From positions 1-64,000 of the forward strand of contig NZ_WWFA01000011.1 of NCBI RefSeq assembly GCF_021698855.1: a DNA stretch of 64,000 nt, read 5' to 3'. The translations under genes were made by a program, and so were the position numbers. Position 1 is the stretch's first letter. Each line of letters begins with the position of its first letter. Under the pieces are notes generated by a model. The model did not search any database, was not told where the DNA came from, and saw nothing but the letters and a program-made list of their open reading frames with translations. Shown here piece after piece: positions 1 through 8,272 of this stretch. The stretch comes from Lactobacillus sp. S2-2. Its GTDB lineage: Bacteria > Bacillota > Bacilli > Lactobacillales > Lactobacillaceae.

Positions 1-18
1 CGAGCCCGCCTGCCGGAG
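1..18 (+). tRNA. 3' end of a tRNA cut by the window edge (possibly tRNA-Asn)
   Basis: The first 18 bases fit the end of a tRNA: the last part of the T loop, a T-stem 3' strand CCGCC, an acceptor 3' strand TGCCGGA and a discriminator G. A G discriminator and a 5' strand of the type TCCGGCA would suit tRNA-Asn, but the anticodon lies outside the window, so identity is a guess. A complete tRNA follows 60 bases later, consistent with the tail of a tRNA cluster. Confidence 0.5.
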
Positions 19-77
19 TTATTATAATTTGCTAACCATTGTGTTAGCATTTTTATTTACAAAAGAATAATTGTTAT

Positions 78-150
78 GCCGGCTTAGCTCAGTTGGTAGA
101 GCATCGGTATCGTAAACCGAGGGTCACAGGTTCAAGTCCTGCAGCCGGCA
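78..150 (+). tRNA. tRNA-Thr (CGT anticodon)
   Basis: Complete cloverleaf of 73 nt: acceptor GCCGGCT/AGCCGGC, D-arm with AGCTCAGTTGGTAGAGC, anticodon stem TCGGT/ACCGA with loop ATCGTAA giving anticodon CGT (reads ACG), T-loop TTCAAGT and discriminator A. The outermost T-stem pair (bases 126 and 142) is an A-C mismatch. The CCA end is not encoded. It is followed directly by an intrinsic terminator, so it is the last gene of its cluster. Confidence 0.96.
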
Positions 151-151
151 T

Positions 152-186
152 AAAAAAGAGATGTTATTTCACATCTCTTTTTTTTA
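152..186 (+). terminator. Intrinsic terminator of the tRNA cluster
   Basis: Stem AAAGAGATG with CATCTCTTT, closed by a short loop and followed by a run of eight or more T. It sits immediately after tRNA-Thr and before the GlnR-controlled promoter, separating the two units. Confidence 0.9.
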
Positions 187-203
187 TGTTAATTTTCCTA
201 ACA
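187..203 (+). promoter_or_regulatory. GlnR operator upstream of glnR
   Basis: TGTTA-N7-TAACA matches the GlnR/TnrA consensus TGTNA-N7-TNACA at every fixed position. It lies just upstream of the -35 element of the glnRA promoter. Autoregulation of glnRA by GlnR when nitrogen is plentiful is established in Bacillus and lactic acid bacteria. A second consensus box, as found in Bacillus, was not seen. Confidence 0.85.
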
Positions 204-210
204 TAAATAA

Positions 211-239
211 TTGACTTATTCGTATTGTAATAATAAACT
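211..239 (+). promoter_or_regulatory. Putative sigma-A promoter of glnRA
   Basis: TTGACT at 211-216 and TAAACT at 234-239 with a 17-base spacer, placed between the GlnR box and the glnR start. The -35 is convincing, the -10 is a weak match. Confidence 0.55.
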
Positions 240-266
240 GATACACATACATAAGGAGATTTGATT

Positions 267-632
267 ATGGGAGAAAAAGATTTAAGAAAATCGATGTCTG
301 TTTTGACAATTGGAACTGTAATTAGATTAACTTCCTTGACTGCTCGGCAAATTAGATATTATGGAGATCAAGGTTTAGTTTTTCCAGAAAGAACTGAAAG
401 TAATCAAAGATTATATTCTTTAAATGATATTGATAGAATTTTAGAGATTAAAGATTATCTTGATGAGGGTATGAATATTCATGATATTAAAAGAATTTAT
501 TATAAGCAGCAATTGAGGAAATCTAAAAAAGGTGAATTAACAGATGTAGAAGCTAGAAATTATCTAAAAGATGATTTTCTTAATGCTGGAAGATTAAATA
601 AATCAAACGATTTCCGATCAAATCGCTTATAA
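267..632 (+). CDS. glnR: MerR-family nitrogen regulator GlnR
   Basis: Transcription repressor that senses nitrogen status through feedback-inhibited glutamine synthetase. The protein is 121 aa. A MerR-type winged helix-turn-helix occupies about residues 12-75 (VLTIGTVIRL, LTARQIRYYG). The short charged C-terminal tail is where GlnR contacts glutamine synthetase. I chose ATG 267 over an in-frame TTG at 261 because AAGGAG at 253-258 lies 8 bases upstream of it. It is followed after 23 bases by glnA and preceded by a GlnR box, the classic autoregulated glnRA operon. Confidence 0.95.
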   Translation: MGEKDLRKSMSVLTIGTVIRLTSLTARQIRYYGDQGLVFPERTESNQRLYSLNDIDRILEIKDYLDEGMNIHDIKRIYYKQQLRKSKKGELTDVEARNYLKDDFLNAGRLNKSNDFRSNRL

Positions 633-655
633 AAAATTAAGGAGATCTATACATT

Positions 656-1993
656 ATGAGAAAAACTTATACCAAAGAAGACATTAGAACCATGGCAAAA
701 GAAGAAGATGTCAGATTTTTAAGATTAATGTTTACTGATTCATTGGGAACAGTAAAGAACGTTGAGGTTCCAATTTCAAAATTAGAAACTGTATTAGATA
801 ATAAACAAATGTTTGATGGATCTTCAATTGATGGATTTGTAAGAATCGAAGAAAGTGATATGTATCTATATCCTGATTTATCTACATGGGTTGTATTTCC
901 TTGGGGAGATAAACATGGTAAAATTGGTCGTTTGACTTGTAGTGTATATAAAAGTGATCGTGAACCATTCATGGGTGATTCAAGAAATAATTTAATTAGA
1001 GTACTTAAAGAAATGGAAGATGAAGGCTTTACTAATTTTAATATAGGACCTGAACCTGAATTCTTTTTATTTAAATTAAATGAAAATGGAGAACCAACAA
1101 CTGAATTAAATGATAATGGTAGTTATTTTGATTTAGCTCCAATGGATCTTGGTGAAAATATAAGAAGAGATATTGTATTAGAACTTGAAAACATTGGTTT
1201 TGATGTAGAAGCTTCTCATCATGAAGTAGCGCCGGGACAACATGAAATTGATTTTAAATATGCAGATGCATTAACAGCTGCTGACCATATTCAAACTTTT
1301 AAATTAGTTGTAAAAACAGTTGCAAGAAAATATGGTTTTTATGCAACGTTTATGCCAAAACCACTAAATGGAATTAATGGATCTGGAATGCATATTAATA
1401 TGTCATTATTTGATAAAGATAAAAATGCATTTTATGATGATAAAGATGAAATGGAATTATCACAAAAAGCTTATTGGTTCTTAGGAGGATTATTAAAGCA
1501 TGCAAAATCATTAGCTGCTGTATGTAATCCAACTGTTAATTCATATAAAAGATTAGTACCTGGATTTGAAGCTCCTGTATATATTGCTTGGTCTGGTTCA
1601 AATAGATCACCACTTGTAAGAGTTCCTAACAGCAGAGGCTTATCTACTAGATTAGAATTAAGAAGTGTAGATCCAGCTGCAAATCCTTATTTAGCTATTG
1701 CAGCAATTCTAGAAGCTGGTCTTGATGGAATTAAAAATAAAATTGATCCAGAAGAACCAGTTGACCGTAATATTTATATGATGGACAAAGCTGAAAGAGA
1801 GTTAGACAACATTAAAAATCTACCTTCTACTTTATATAATGCTTTAGTTGAATTTCAAAATGATCCATTGATGAAAAAAGCATTAGGACCACATATTCAT
1901 CAAAGTTTCTTAGAAGCTAAAAAATTAGAATGGGATTCTTATCGTGAAAATGTTTCAAAATGGGAAAGAGATCAATATTTAGATTCATTATAA
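656..1993 (+). CDS. glnA: Type I glutamine synthetase
   Basis: Cytoplasmic dodecameric enzyme that makes glutamine from glutamate, ammonia and ATP, and also signals to GlnR. Its 445 aa is the usual length of the Gram-positive GS I-alpha form, without the adenylylation-type insert. Visible family motifs are FDGSS at 53-57, the metal and glutamate-binding [24 protein letters not shown] and the ATP-binding region around [16 protein letters not shown]. An AAGGAG ribosome binding site lies 11 bases before ATG 656. It is second gene of the glnRA operon and ends at a strong bidirectional terminator. Confidence 0.98.
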   Translation: MRKTYTKEDIRTMAKEEDVRFLRLMFTDSLGTVKNVEVPISKLETVLDNKQMFDGSSIDGFVRIEESDMYLYPDLSTWVVFPWGDKHGKIGRLTCSVYKSDREPFMGDSRNNLIRVLKEMEDEGFTNFNIGPEPEFFLFKLNENGEPTTELNDNGSYFDLAPMDLGENIRRDIVLELENIGFDVEASHHEVAPGQHEIDFKYADALTAADHIQTFKLVVKTVARKYGFYATFMPKPLNGINGSGMHINMSLFDKDKNAFYDDKDEMELSQKAYWFLGGLLKHAKSLAAVCNPTVNSYKRLVPGFEAPVYIAWSGSNRSPLVRVPNSRGLSTRLELRSVDPAANPYLAIAAILEAGLDGIKNKIDPEEPVDRNIYMMDKAERELDNIKNLPSTLYNALVEFQNDPLMKKALGPHIHQSFLEAKKLEWDSYRENVSKWERDQYLDSL

Positions 1994-2021
1994 AAAAAGA
2001 CTTGCTTAGCAAGTCTTTTTT
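1992..2021. terminator. Bidirectional terminator between glnA and mscL
   Basis: GACTTGC-TTA-GCAAGTC stem with an A run on the left and a T run on the right, so it can stop transcription from both converging genes. The T run overlaps the mscL stop codon. Confidence 0.9.
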
Positions 2022-2403
2022 ATTTATCATCCTTTTTTAATAAATCAACAATTTCACCAAGATATTTATCTGTTTGACTTGGTTCTGCAGGAGCTGCTTC
2101 TTCATCTTTTTTATTTTTTAAAGTAACTTTATTAATTATTTTTACAAAAATAAAAACAACGAAAGCAATAATTAGAAAATTAATAATAGAATCAATAAAG
2201 TCACCATATTTAAATTCTGCACTTCCAATTTTTAGTACCAAATTAGATAAATTTATTTGGCCTAAAAACATTCCAATTAAAGGATTGATTATATTAGAGA
2301 CTAAAGAAGTTACAATGGCTGTAAAAGCTGATCCTACAATCATTCCAACTGCTAAATCTACAACATTACCACGAGCAATAAATTCTTTAAATTCTTTAAG
2401 CAT
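2020..2403 (-). CDS. mscL: Large-conductance mechanosensitive channel MscL
   Basis: Homopentameric membrane valve that opens under high membrane tension to release solutes during osmotic downshift. The 127-aa protein has the N-terminal amphipathic helix followed by the diagnostic pore helix GNVVDLAVGMIVGSAF (about residues 12-28), a second membrane helix at about 70-90 and an acidic/lysine-rich cytoplasmic C-terminal helix. ATG start with AAGGAAG a few bases upstream. It is monocistronic and divergent from the peptide transporter; both promoters overlap one long inverted repeat. Confidence 0.96.
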   Translation of the reverse strand: MLKEFKEFIARGNVVDLAVGMIVGSAFTAIVTSLVSNIINPLIGMFLGQINLSNLVLKIGSAEFKYGDFIDSIINFLIIAFVVFIFVKIINKVTLKNKKDEEAAPAEPSQTDKYLGEIVDLLKKDDK

Positions 2404-2433
2404 AAAAAACTTCCTTTCATTAAACTATCAGCA

Positions 2434-2462
2434 ATTATATCAAAATTTATTCTTTAAATTAA
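2434..2462 (-). promoter_or_regulatory. Putative promoter of mscL
   Basis: On the minus strand a perfect TATAAT (plus-strand 2434-2439) is preceded by TTAATT (2457-2462) with a 17-base spacer. The weak -35 lies inside the left arm of the inverted repeat at 2453-2502. Confidence 0.5.
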
Positions 2463-2502
2463 ATTAAAAGATTCATAAAAGATTGTTTTAATTTAATTTA
2501 AA
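2453..2502. repeat. Perfect 17-bp inverted repeat in the mscL/dtpT divergent region
   Basis: Left arm 2453-2469 and right arm 2486-2502 are exact reverse complements of 17 bases, made only of A and T, with a 16-base centre. The left arm covers the mscL -35 and the right arm overlaps the -35 of the transporter gene. No T tract follows a GC-rich stem, so it does not look like a terminator; an operator is the simplest guess. Confidence 0.6.
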
Positions 2503-2511
2503 TAGTATAAT
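2483..2511 (+). promoter_or_regulatory. Putative promoter of dtpT
   Basis: TTGTTT at 2483-2488 and perfect TATAAT at 2506-2511 with a 17-base spacer, about 50 bases before the dtpT start. The -35 overlaps the right arm of the inverted repeat. Confidence 0.65.
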
Positions 2512-2561
2512 TCCCAACAATATCTAATTGTATATTTTATTAAATAAGTTTGGAGATAATT

Positions 2562-4022
2562 ATGAAACAAGAAAAAACATTTTTAGGACAACCTTTAGGA
2601 TTATCTACATTGTTTTCTACAGAATTATGGGAACGTTTTAGTTATTATGGTATGAAAGCTATTTTAATTTATTATATGTATTATTCCGTTGCTAAAGGTG
2701 GTTTAGGATTTGATAAGACAGTTGCATTATCAATTATGTCTATTTATGGATCGATGGTTTATTTATCAACTGTTTTGGGTGGATTTATAGCTGATCGAAT
2801 TTTAGGTAGTCGAAAAACTGTCTTTTATGGTGGAGTATTTATTATGTTTGGCCATATATTTCTGTCATTACCATTTGGTAAGTTGGCTTTATTTGCCTCT
2901 ATTATTTCAATCTGTATTGGTACTGGTATGTTGAAACCAAATATATCAGATATGGTAGGTAAATTGTATCCAGATGGTGATAATCGAAAAGATGCAGGAT
3001 TCAATATTTTTGTTTTTGGGATTAATTTTGGAGCATTAATTGCACCCTTAATTGTTGGAACTATTGGATTAAATTATAATTTTCATGTAGGGTTTTCAAT
3101 TGCTGCAATTGGAATGTTTATTGCCCTTTTAAATTATTATTTAGTTGGAAATAAAAGATTAGGTGATATTGGTAATGAACCAAGTGCTCCTTTAACAGAT
3201 GTAGAAAAAAGTAAAATCAAAAGAAATATTTTATTAGGAACAATTTTATTCATTTTAGTTTTAGGATTTATGAAAATTATTGGAATTTTAAATATTGAAA
3301 ACTTTATTTCTCTATTAAGTATTATTGTTATTTTGACACCAATCGCTTACTTTATGATTATGTTAAATAGTAAAAAAGTAAATTCAATAGAAAGAAAAAA
3401 AGTTTTAGCTTATATTCCATTATTTATTGCAGCAACTGTTTTTTGGGCAATTGAAGAGCAAGGATCAGTAGTTCTAGCATTATTTGCTGCTGACCAAACT
3501 AATAACAGCATTTTAGGATTTAATATTAATGTTTCATGGTATCAATTATTAAATCCAGGATTTATAATGCTTTATACACCATTATTTGCTTATATGTGGA
3601 CTAAATTAGGAAAGAAACAACCAAGCACTCCTAAAAAGTTTGCTTATGGAATGTTTTTTGCAGGCTTATCGTATATTTTTATGATGATTCCAATTGGATT
3701 ATTTGGAGAGACAGCTAAAGTTAGTCCATTTTGGTTGATTGGAAGTTGGGCAATTATTGAAATTGCAGAATTATTAATTTCACCAATTGGTCTTTCTGTA
3801 ACAACTAGTTTGGCACCAAAGTCATTTGAGTCTCAAATGCTTGGAATGTGGTTTTTGGCAGATGCAGCCGGGCAGGCAATTAATTCACAAATTGTTAAAT
3901 TTTATGTTCCCGGAAACGAAATGAATTATTTTATGTGGATTGGAATTGTTTCAATTGTTGCAGGAATCGTTCTTTTGTTTATGTTAAAGAAAATAAAAAA
4001 TAATATGGGTAATGTATTATAA
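2562..4022 (+). CDS. dtpT: Proton-coupled di-/tripeptide transporter (POT/PTR2 family)
   Basis: Imports di- and tripeptides with protons, an important amino acid supply in lactic acid bacteria. About 486 aa, near the usual length of DtpT. The N-terminal ELWERFSYYG carries the family ExxER-F motif that couples proton and peptide binding. FNIFVFGINFGAL matches the second PTR signature, and 12-14 hydrophobic helices span the protein. ATG 2562 is preferred to an in-frame TTG at 2550 because TGGAG at 2551-2555 serves as its ribosome binding site. No terminator is seen after the stop; tRNA promoters begin at once. Confidence 0.93.
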   Translation: MKQEKTFLGQPLGLSTLFSTELWERFSYYGMKAILIYYMYYSVAKGGLGFDKTVALSIMSIYGSMVYLSTVLGGFIADRILGSRKTVFYGGVFIMFGHIFLSLPFGKLALFASIISICIGTGMLKPNISDMVGKLYPDGDNRKDAGFNIFVFGINFGALIAPLIVGTIGLNYNFHVGFSIAAIGMFIALLNYYLVGNKRLGDIGNEPSAPLTDVEKSKIKRNILLGTILFILVLGFMKIIGILNIENFISLLSIIVILTPIAYFMIMLNSKKVNSIERKKVLAYIPLFIAATVFWAIEEQGSVVLALFAADQTNNSILGFNINVSWYQLLNPGFIMLYTPLFAYMWTKLGKKQPSTPKKFAYGMFFAGLSYIFMMIPIGLFGETAKVSPFWLIGSWAIIEIAELLISPIGLSVTTSLAPKSFESQMLGMWFLADAAGQAINSQIVKFYVPGNEMNYFMWIGIVSIVAGIVLLFMLKKIKNNMGNVL

Positions 4023-4029
4023 AAAAGTA

Positions 4030-4058
4030 TTGACGAAAAACTAATTATCATGTAATAT
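4030..4058 (+). promoter_or_regulatory. tRNA-Tyr/tRNA-Gln promoter P1
   Basis: TTGACG at 4030-4035, 17-base spacer, TAATAT at 4053-4058 preceded by TG. The -10 region belongs to a 30-base segment (4048-4077) repeated with three changes 81 bases downstream. Confidence 0.65.
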
Positions 4059-4084
4059 ATTATTTGTTGATGAGATAACTATTT

Positions 4085-4109
4085 AGTTATTTATATTTTA
4101 TAAATAACT
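4085..4109. repeat. 11-bp perfect hairpin between the two tRNA promoters
   Basis: AGTTATTTATA, loop TTT, TATAAATAACT: exact inverted repeat ending one base before the P2 -35 hexamer. There is no T tract. It may pause or end transcripts from P1, or be a protein site; function unknown. Confidence 0.5.
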
Positions 4110-4110
4110 G

Positions 4111-4139
4111 TTGACATTATTTTGTCAGTCATGTAATAT
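4111..4139 (+). promoter_or_regulatory. tRNA-Tyr/tRNA-Gln promoter P2
   Basis: Consensus TTGACA at 4111-4116, 17-base spacer, TAATAT at 4134-4139, preceded by TG. This gives a start about 30 bases upstream of tRNA-Tyr. It is the stronger of the two tandem promoters. Confidence 0.8.
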
Positions 4140-4176
4140 ATTACTTGTTGAAGTGATATATTAATTCAATGCTTGC

Positions 4177-4259
4177 GGAGGGGTAGCGAAGTCTGGCTAA
4201 ACGCGGCGGACTGTAAATCCGCTCCTTCGGGTTCGGTGGTTCGAATCCACTCCCCTCCA
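4177..4259 (+). tRNA. tRNA-Tyr (GTA anticodon)
   Basis: Class II tRNA of 83 nt: acceptor GGAGGGG/CCCCTCC, anticodon stem GCGGA/TCCGC with loop CTGTAAA giving GTA, a long variable arm, T-loop TTCGAAT and discriminator A. No encoded CCA. Followed after five bases by tRNA-Gln in one transcript. Confidence 0.97.
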
Positions 4260-4264
4260 TTTAT

Positions 4265-4336
4265 TGGGTTATAGCCAAGCGGTAAGGCATCGGGTTTTGA
4301 TCCCGTGATGCGCTGGTTCGAATCCAGCTAGCCCAA
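4265..4336 (+). tRNA. tRNA-Gln (TTG anticodon)
   Basis: 72-nt cloverleaf: acceptor TGGGTTA/TAGCCCA, anticodon stem TCGGG/CCCGT with loop TTTTGAT giving TTG (reads CAA and CAG), T-loop TTCGAAT and discriminator A. It is second gene of the Tyr-Gln transcript, ended by a hairpin just downstream. Confidence 0.97.
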
Positions 4337-4345
4337 TATATAATG

Positions 4346-4379
4346 GTCGGTTAACATAAAATGTTAATCGGCTTTTTTT
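4346..4379 (+). terminator. Terminator of the tRNA-Tyr/Gln operon
   Basis: Twelve-pair stem around AACATAAAATGTT closed by AAA (two G-T wobbles) followed by seven T. It also separates the tRNAs from the GntR gene. Confidence 0.9.
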
Positions 4380-4403
4380 ATATCAAAAGAAGGGATTTAT
4401 TTT

Positions 4404-5105
4404 ATGGTTAAACCTGTTTACGTTGAAATCCATGATGATATTCAAAAAAAGATTGAAAATAATATTTGGTCAGTTGGAAAGAGAATACCATCTGAAAGAA
4501 TTTTATCAGATATGTATAATGTTTCTCGAATGACATTAAGACAAGCAATTCAAGTTCTTGTCGAAGAAGGTATTTTAAATAAAATTCCTGGTTCTGGTAC
4601 ATATGTTGCAAATCAAAAGATTCAAGAAAAAATGTCAGGAGTAACAGGCTTTACTGATATTATGATTTCTGAAGGTAAAGTTCCTTCAAGTAAAACATTA
4701 TCTTTTAAAGAGGTTGAAGCGACTTTTAATGAGTCTGAAGAATTAAAAATTAATGGTAATAATAAAGTTTTAAGAATGGAACGAATCAGATATGGTGATC
4801 AAATCCCTATTTGTTATGAAGTAACAACAATTCGATTGGATTTATTAAAAGGAATTAGCAGAGATGAAATTTCACGTTCTTTATATCAATCTTTAAAAGA
4901 GAAAAAAGGATTAAAGCCGAAAAATGCTAAACAATATATTTCTGCAATTTTAGCTACTAAACAGATTTCGGAATATTTAGAAATAAAAATGAATGAGCCT
5001 ATTTTGAAATTAAGGCAAACATCTTATTTAGATGATGGAACACCGTTTGAATATGTTCAATCACAGTATGTTGCTGAAAGGTTTGAATTTTATCTACAAA
5101 AATAA
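4404..5105 (+). CDS. GntR/HutC-family transcription regulator with UTRA domain
   Basis: DNA-binding regulator with an effector-binding UTRA domain, often sensing a sugar phosphate in this subfamily. The 233-aa protein has an N-terminal winged helix at about 1-70 (GKRIPSERILSDMYNVSRMT, then GSGTYV) and a UTRA domain at about 90-230 (ICYEVTTIRL, YVQSQYVAERFEF). ATG start with AAGGGA upstream. It stands alone between a tRNA operon and a convergent teichoic acid gene, so the context gives no target. NagR/YvoA or TreR-like roles are possible, but I cannot choose between them. Confidence 0.9.
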   Translation: MVKPVYVEIHDDIQKKIENNIWSVGKRIPSERILSDMYNVSRMTLRQAIQVLVEEGILNKIPGSGTYVANQKIQEKMSGVTGFTDIMISEGKVPSSKTLSFKEVEATFNESEELKINGNNKVLRMERIRYGDQIPICYEVTTIRLDLLKGISRDEISRSLYQSLKEKKGLKPKNAKQYISAILATKQISEYLEIKMNEPILKLRQTSYLDDGTPFEYVQSQYVAERFEFYLQK

Positions 5106-5135
5106 AAAAGGATAATTATTAATTATCCTTTTTTT
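5104..5135. terminator. Bidirectional terminator between the GntR gene and tagA
   Basis: AAAAAAGGATAATTA with TAATTATCCTTTTTTT, an A/T-flanked stem that can act in both directions. It overlaps the tagA stop codon. Confidence 0.88.
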
Positions 5136-5850
5136 GTTTCTTTACTAATCTTAAAAATTTTGGGATAGCAAGCATTCTTTTGAATCTAGTTGGTTGAGTA
5201 ATAAAACGATATAACCATTCTAAATGATGGTTAATCCAAAATTTTGGGGCACGCTTTACATGACCAGACATTACATCAAAGCTACCGCCTAAACCAATCC
5301 ATAAACCGTTATTAATTGGTCGATGTTTATCTATAAATTCTTCTTGTTTTGGGAAACCTAGTCCTACAAATACCATATCAGGTTTTGTATGTTTAATTTC
5401 ATTTAATATTTCATTTGGATTGTTAAAATAACCATCATGAATTCCTTTAATTTGAAGAGTAGGATAATCTTGATTTAATTTTTTTTGTAAATCAGTTATT
5501 ACCTCTGGTTTTGATCCAATAAAATATGCCGATTTATTATTTTCATTTCCCCATTTTAATAAATCACAAAAAATATCATAACCAGAAATTCTTTCTTTGA
5601 TTGGTGTGGAGAATTCTTTTGATGCATTTACAATTCCAATACCATCTGGGACGACATAGTCAGATTTTTTTATTAAATCAAGGTAGTCTTTATTATCATA
5701 TGCATGTACCGCAATTTCAGGATTTGCAGTGATAACAAATCTATTTTCGTGTAGATTTATATCATTCTTTATTTGAGTCATGAATGTATCAAACGACTCG
5801 TTTACGAATGGAATATTTAAAATTGAAGTAGTACTTAAATTATTGAGCAT
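5119..5850 (-). CDS. tagA: Teichoic-acid N-acetylmannosaminyltransferase TagA (WecG/TagA/CpsF family)
   Basis: Transfers ManNAc from UDP-ManNAc to undecaprenyl-diphosphate-GlcNAc, the second committed step of wall teichoic acid linkage-unit synthesis at the inner membrane face. The 243-aa protein shows family blocks DYVVPDGIGIV, the central MVFVGLGFPKQEEFI and the C-terminal WIGLGGSFDVMSG and RAPKFW. The C-terminal basic tail (FLRLVKKQKK) resembles the membrane-targeting appendage of TagA. ATG start at 5850. TagO, which makes its substrate, is encoded far away at 56666. Confidence 0.93.
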   Translation of the reverse strand: MLNNLSTTSILNIPFVNESFDTFMTQIKNDINLHENRFVITANPEIAVHAYDNKDYLDLIKKSDYVVPDGIGIVNASKEFSTPIKERISGYDIFCDLLKWGNENNKSAYFIGSKPEVITDLQKKLNQDYPTLQIKGIHDGYFNNPNEILNEIKHTKPDMVFVGLGFPKQEEFIDKHRPINNGLWIGLGGSFDVMSGHVKRAPKFWINHHLEWLYRFITQPTRFKRMLAIPKFLRLVKKQKKDN

Positions 5851-5953
5851 TAATTAATGTCCTTTCATAAATGATATCTTTTAACTATTATTATAAATTA
5901 ATGGTAAAATAATAATTAAATTATCGAACGAATCGATGGAGGATTTTATTTCA

Positions 5954-7426
5954 ATGTTAAAAAATAATCAAGTTGATAATATTACTTTACATACAGATGC
6001 ATATGAAATCAACATGATGGCAACTTATTTTAAAAAAAATATGCATAATCGACATGCTGTATTTGAAACTTTTTTTAGAAAAATGCCATTTGGAAACGGA
6101 TTTGCAATATTTGCTGGATTAGAACATTTGGTTGAATCAATTCAACAAATACATTTTTCTGAAGAAGATATTCAGTATTTAAAAGAAGTTGGAGATTATT
6201 CAGAAGATTTTTTAAATTATTTAAGAAATTTTGAATTTAAGGGGACAATTCGTTCTGCTCTAGAAGGAGATTTAATCTTTAGTAATGAACCAATTTTACA
6301 GGTTGAGGGAACAATTGCTGAATGTCAACTTGTAGAGAGTTTATTATTAAATATTGTTAATTATCAAATCTTAATTGCAACTAAAGCTTCAAGGATTAGA
6401 ATGACTGTAAAAGATGATCCTTTGCTTGAATTTGGTACTAGAAGAGCACAGGAAACAACAGCTGCTTTATGGGGATCAAGAGCAGCTTATATTGGTGGTT
6501 TTGATGCTACTTCAAATGTTTTAGCTGGAAAAAAATTTAATATTCCAATTAGTGGAACCCATGCACATTCATTGGTTGAATCGATGAATAGTGAATATGA
6601 TGCTTTTAAAGCATATGCAGAAACACATAAAGAGTGTGTATTTTTGGTTGATACTTTTGATACACTAAAAAGTGGAGTTCCCAATGCAATAAAAGTGGCA
6701 AAAGAAATGGGAGAATCAATTAACTTTAGAGGAGTTAGAATTGATTCTGGAGATATGGCTTATCTTTCTAAACGGGTTCGTGAAATGCTTGATGAAGCTG
6801 GATTTAAAGATGCAAAAATTTATGCCTCAAATGATTTAGATGAATACACAATTTCAAGTTTAAAAATGCAACATGCTAAAATTGACGTTTGGGGAGTTGG
6901 AACTAAATTAATTACAGCCTTTGATCAACCAGCTTTAGGAGCAGTTTATAAATTAGTCTCCATTGAAAATGATCAAGGTAAAATGATTGATACAATTAAA
7001 TTATCAAATAATGCAGAAAAGGTTTCAACACCTGGTAAAAAGCAAGTTTGGAGAATTACTAAAAATAAAGATGGAAAATCTGAGGGTGATTATATATCAT
7101 TACAAAATGAAAATCCACAAAATGAAGATAGTTTATATATGTTTCATCCTAACTTTACTTATATTAATAAAACAGTTAAGAATTTCTCAGCTCAACCTTT
7201 ATTAAAAGATATTATTGTTAATGGTGAATTAGTTTATGATTTACCAGATGTTCATAGTATTCAAAAATATGCTAAAGCTAATTTAGACTCACTTTGGCCT
7301 GAATACAAAAGACAATTAAATCCAGAGGATTATCCAGTTGATTTGTCAACTGAATGTTGGAATCATAAAATGGAATTAATCAGTAAAATGAAAGAAAAAA
7401 TGAATAAGTTAGGTGATAATGAATGA
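5954..7426 (+). CDS. pncB: Nicotinate phosphoribosyltransferase
   Basis: Converts nicotinate and PRPP to nicotinate mononucleotide, the entry step of NAD salvage. ATG 5954 is chosen because GGAGG at 5938-5942 sits 11 bases upstream; an upstream in-frame ATG at 5936 overlaps that site. About 490 aa, typical of the Gram-positive enzyme. Visible motifs: [10 protein letters not shown] near the start, [16 protein letters not shown], the phosphorylated-histidine region [13 protein letters not shown] and [13 protein letters not shown]. Its stop overlaps the nadE start by four bases (ATGA), so the two are translationally coupled. Confidence 0.96.
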   Translation: MLKNNQVDNITLHTDAYEINMMATYFKKNMHNRHAVFETFFRKMPFGNGFAIFAGLEHLVESIQQIHFSEEDIQYLKEVGDYSEDFLNYLRNFEFKGTIRSALEGDLIFSNEPILQVEGTIAECQLVESLLLNIVNYQILIATKASRIRMTVKDDPLLEFGTRRAQETTAALWGSRAAYIGGFDATSNVLAGKKFNIPISGTHAHSLVESMNSEYDAFKAYAETHKECVFLVDTFDTLKSGVPNAIKVAKEMGESINFRGVRIDSGDMAYLSKRVREMLDEAGFKDAKIYASNDLDEYTISSLKMQHAKIDVWGVGTKLITAFDQPALGAVYKLVSIENDQGKMIDTIKLSNNAEKVSTPGKKQVWRITKNKDGKSEGDYISLQNENPQNEDSLYMFHPNFTYINKTVKNFSAQPLLKDIIVNGELVYDLPDVHSIQKYAKANLDSLWPEYKRQLNPEDYPVDLSTECWNHKMELISKMKEKMNKLGDNE

Positions 7427-8262
7427 ATCAAGCTCAATTAGATTTGCAAAAGAAAATTATTAAATCACTAAAAGTTCAACCTAAAATCGATGCTAAGATT
7501 GAATTAAGAAGAAGTATTGATTTAATTAAAGAATTTATGAAAAAAAATCAATGGGCTAAATCTTTAGTACTTGGTATTTCTGGTGGTCAAGATTCAACTT
7601 TAGCAGGTAAAATTGCACAAATTGCAATTGATGAATTAAGACAAGAAACTGGAAATAATAATTATAAATTTATTGCAGTCCGTTTACCGTATGGAGAGCA
7701 AGCTGATGAATCTGATGCGATGGATGCAATTGAGTTTATGAAAGCAGATTTAGTAAAAAGAGTAAACATTAAAGCAGCAACAGATGATATGATTAAGGCA
7801 GTTTCTGATAATCATGATGAAATTTCTGATTTTAATAAGGGTAATATTAAAGCTCGTCAAAGAATGATAGCTCAATATGCGATTGCTAGTGCAAATGGTG
7901 GAGTAGTAATTGGAACAGATCATGCAGCTGAAGCGGTAACTGGATTTTATACTAAATTTGGGGATGGAGCTGCTGATATAACACCATTATGGCGATTAGA
8001 TAAGCGACAAGGAGTTTTACTTTTAAAATTATTAAATGCACCAGAGCATCTATATAAAAAGATTCCAACTGCTGATTTAGAAGATGATCGTCCTGCATTG
8101 CCAGATGAAAAAGCATTGGGTGTAACATATGATGAAATTGATGATTTTTTAGAAGGAAATGTAATTGATGAAAAAGCAGCAACAATAATAGAAAAGTGGT
8201 ATTTAAAAACTGAACATAAAAGAAAATCACCAATAACTGTTTTTGATGATTTTTGGAAATAG
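7423..8262 (+). CDS. nadE: Ammonia-dependent NAD+ synthetase
   Basis: Amidates nicotinate adenine dinucleotide to NAD with ATP and ammonia, the last step of the pathway begun by PncB. The 279-aa length fits the single-domain ammonia-dependent form with no glutaminase domain. Motifs: PP-loop [13 protein letters not shown] at about 47-59, [20 protein letters not shown] and the C-terminal [13 protein letters not shown]. It overlaps pncB by four bases and is followed after ten bases by an unknown gene in the same operon. Confidence 0.97.
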   Translation: MNQAQLDLQKKIIKSLKVQPKIDAKIELRRSIDLIKEFMKKNQWAKSLVLGISGGQDSTLAGKIAQIAIDELRQETGNNNYKFIAVRLPYGEQADESDAMDAIEFMKADLVKRVNIKAATDDMIKAVSDNHDEISDFNKGNIKARQRMIAQYAIASANGGVVIGTDHAAEAVTGFYTKFGDGAADITPLWRLDKRQGVLLLKLLNAPEHLYKKIPTADLEDDRPALPDEKALGVTYDEIDDFLEGNVIDEKAATIIEKWYLKTEHKRKSPITVFDDFWK

Positions 8263-8272
8263 GAGATAATAA

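Noticed and set aside
667-972. 101-aa minus-strand ORF opposite glnA
   Set aside because: Lies wholly inside the strongly conserved glnA coding region, with no ribosome binding site or family likeness.
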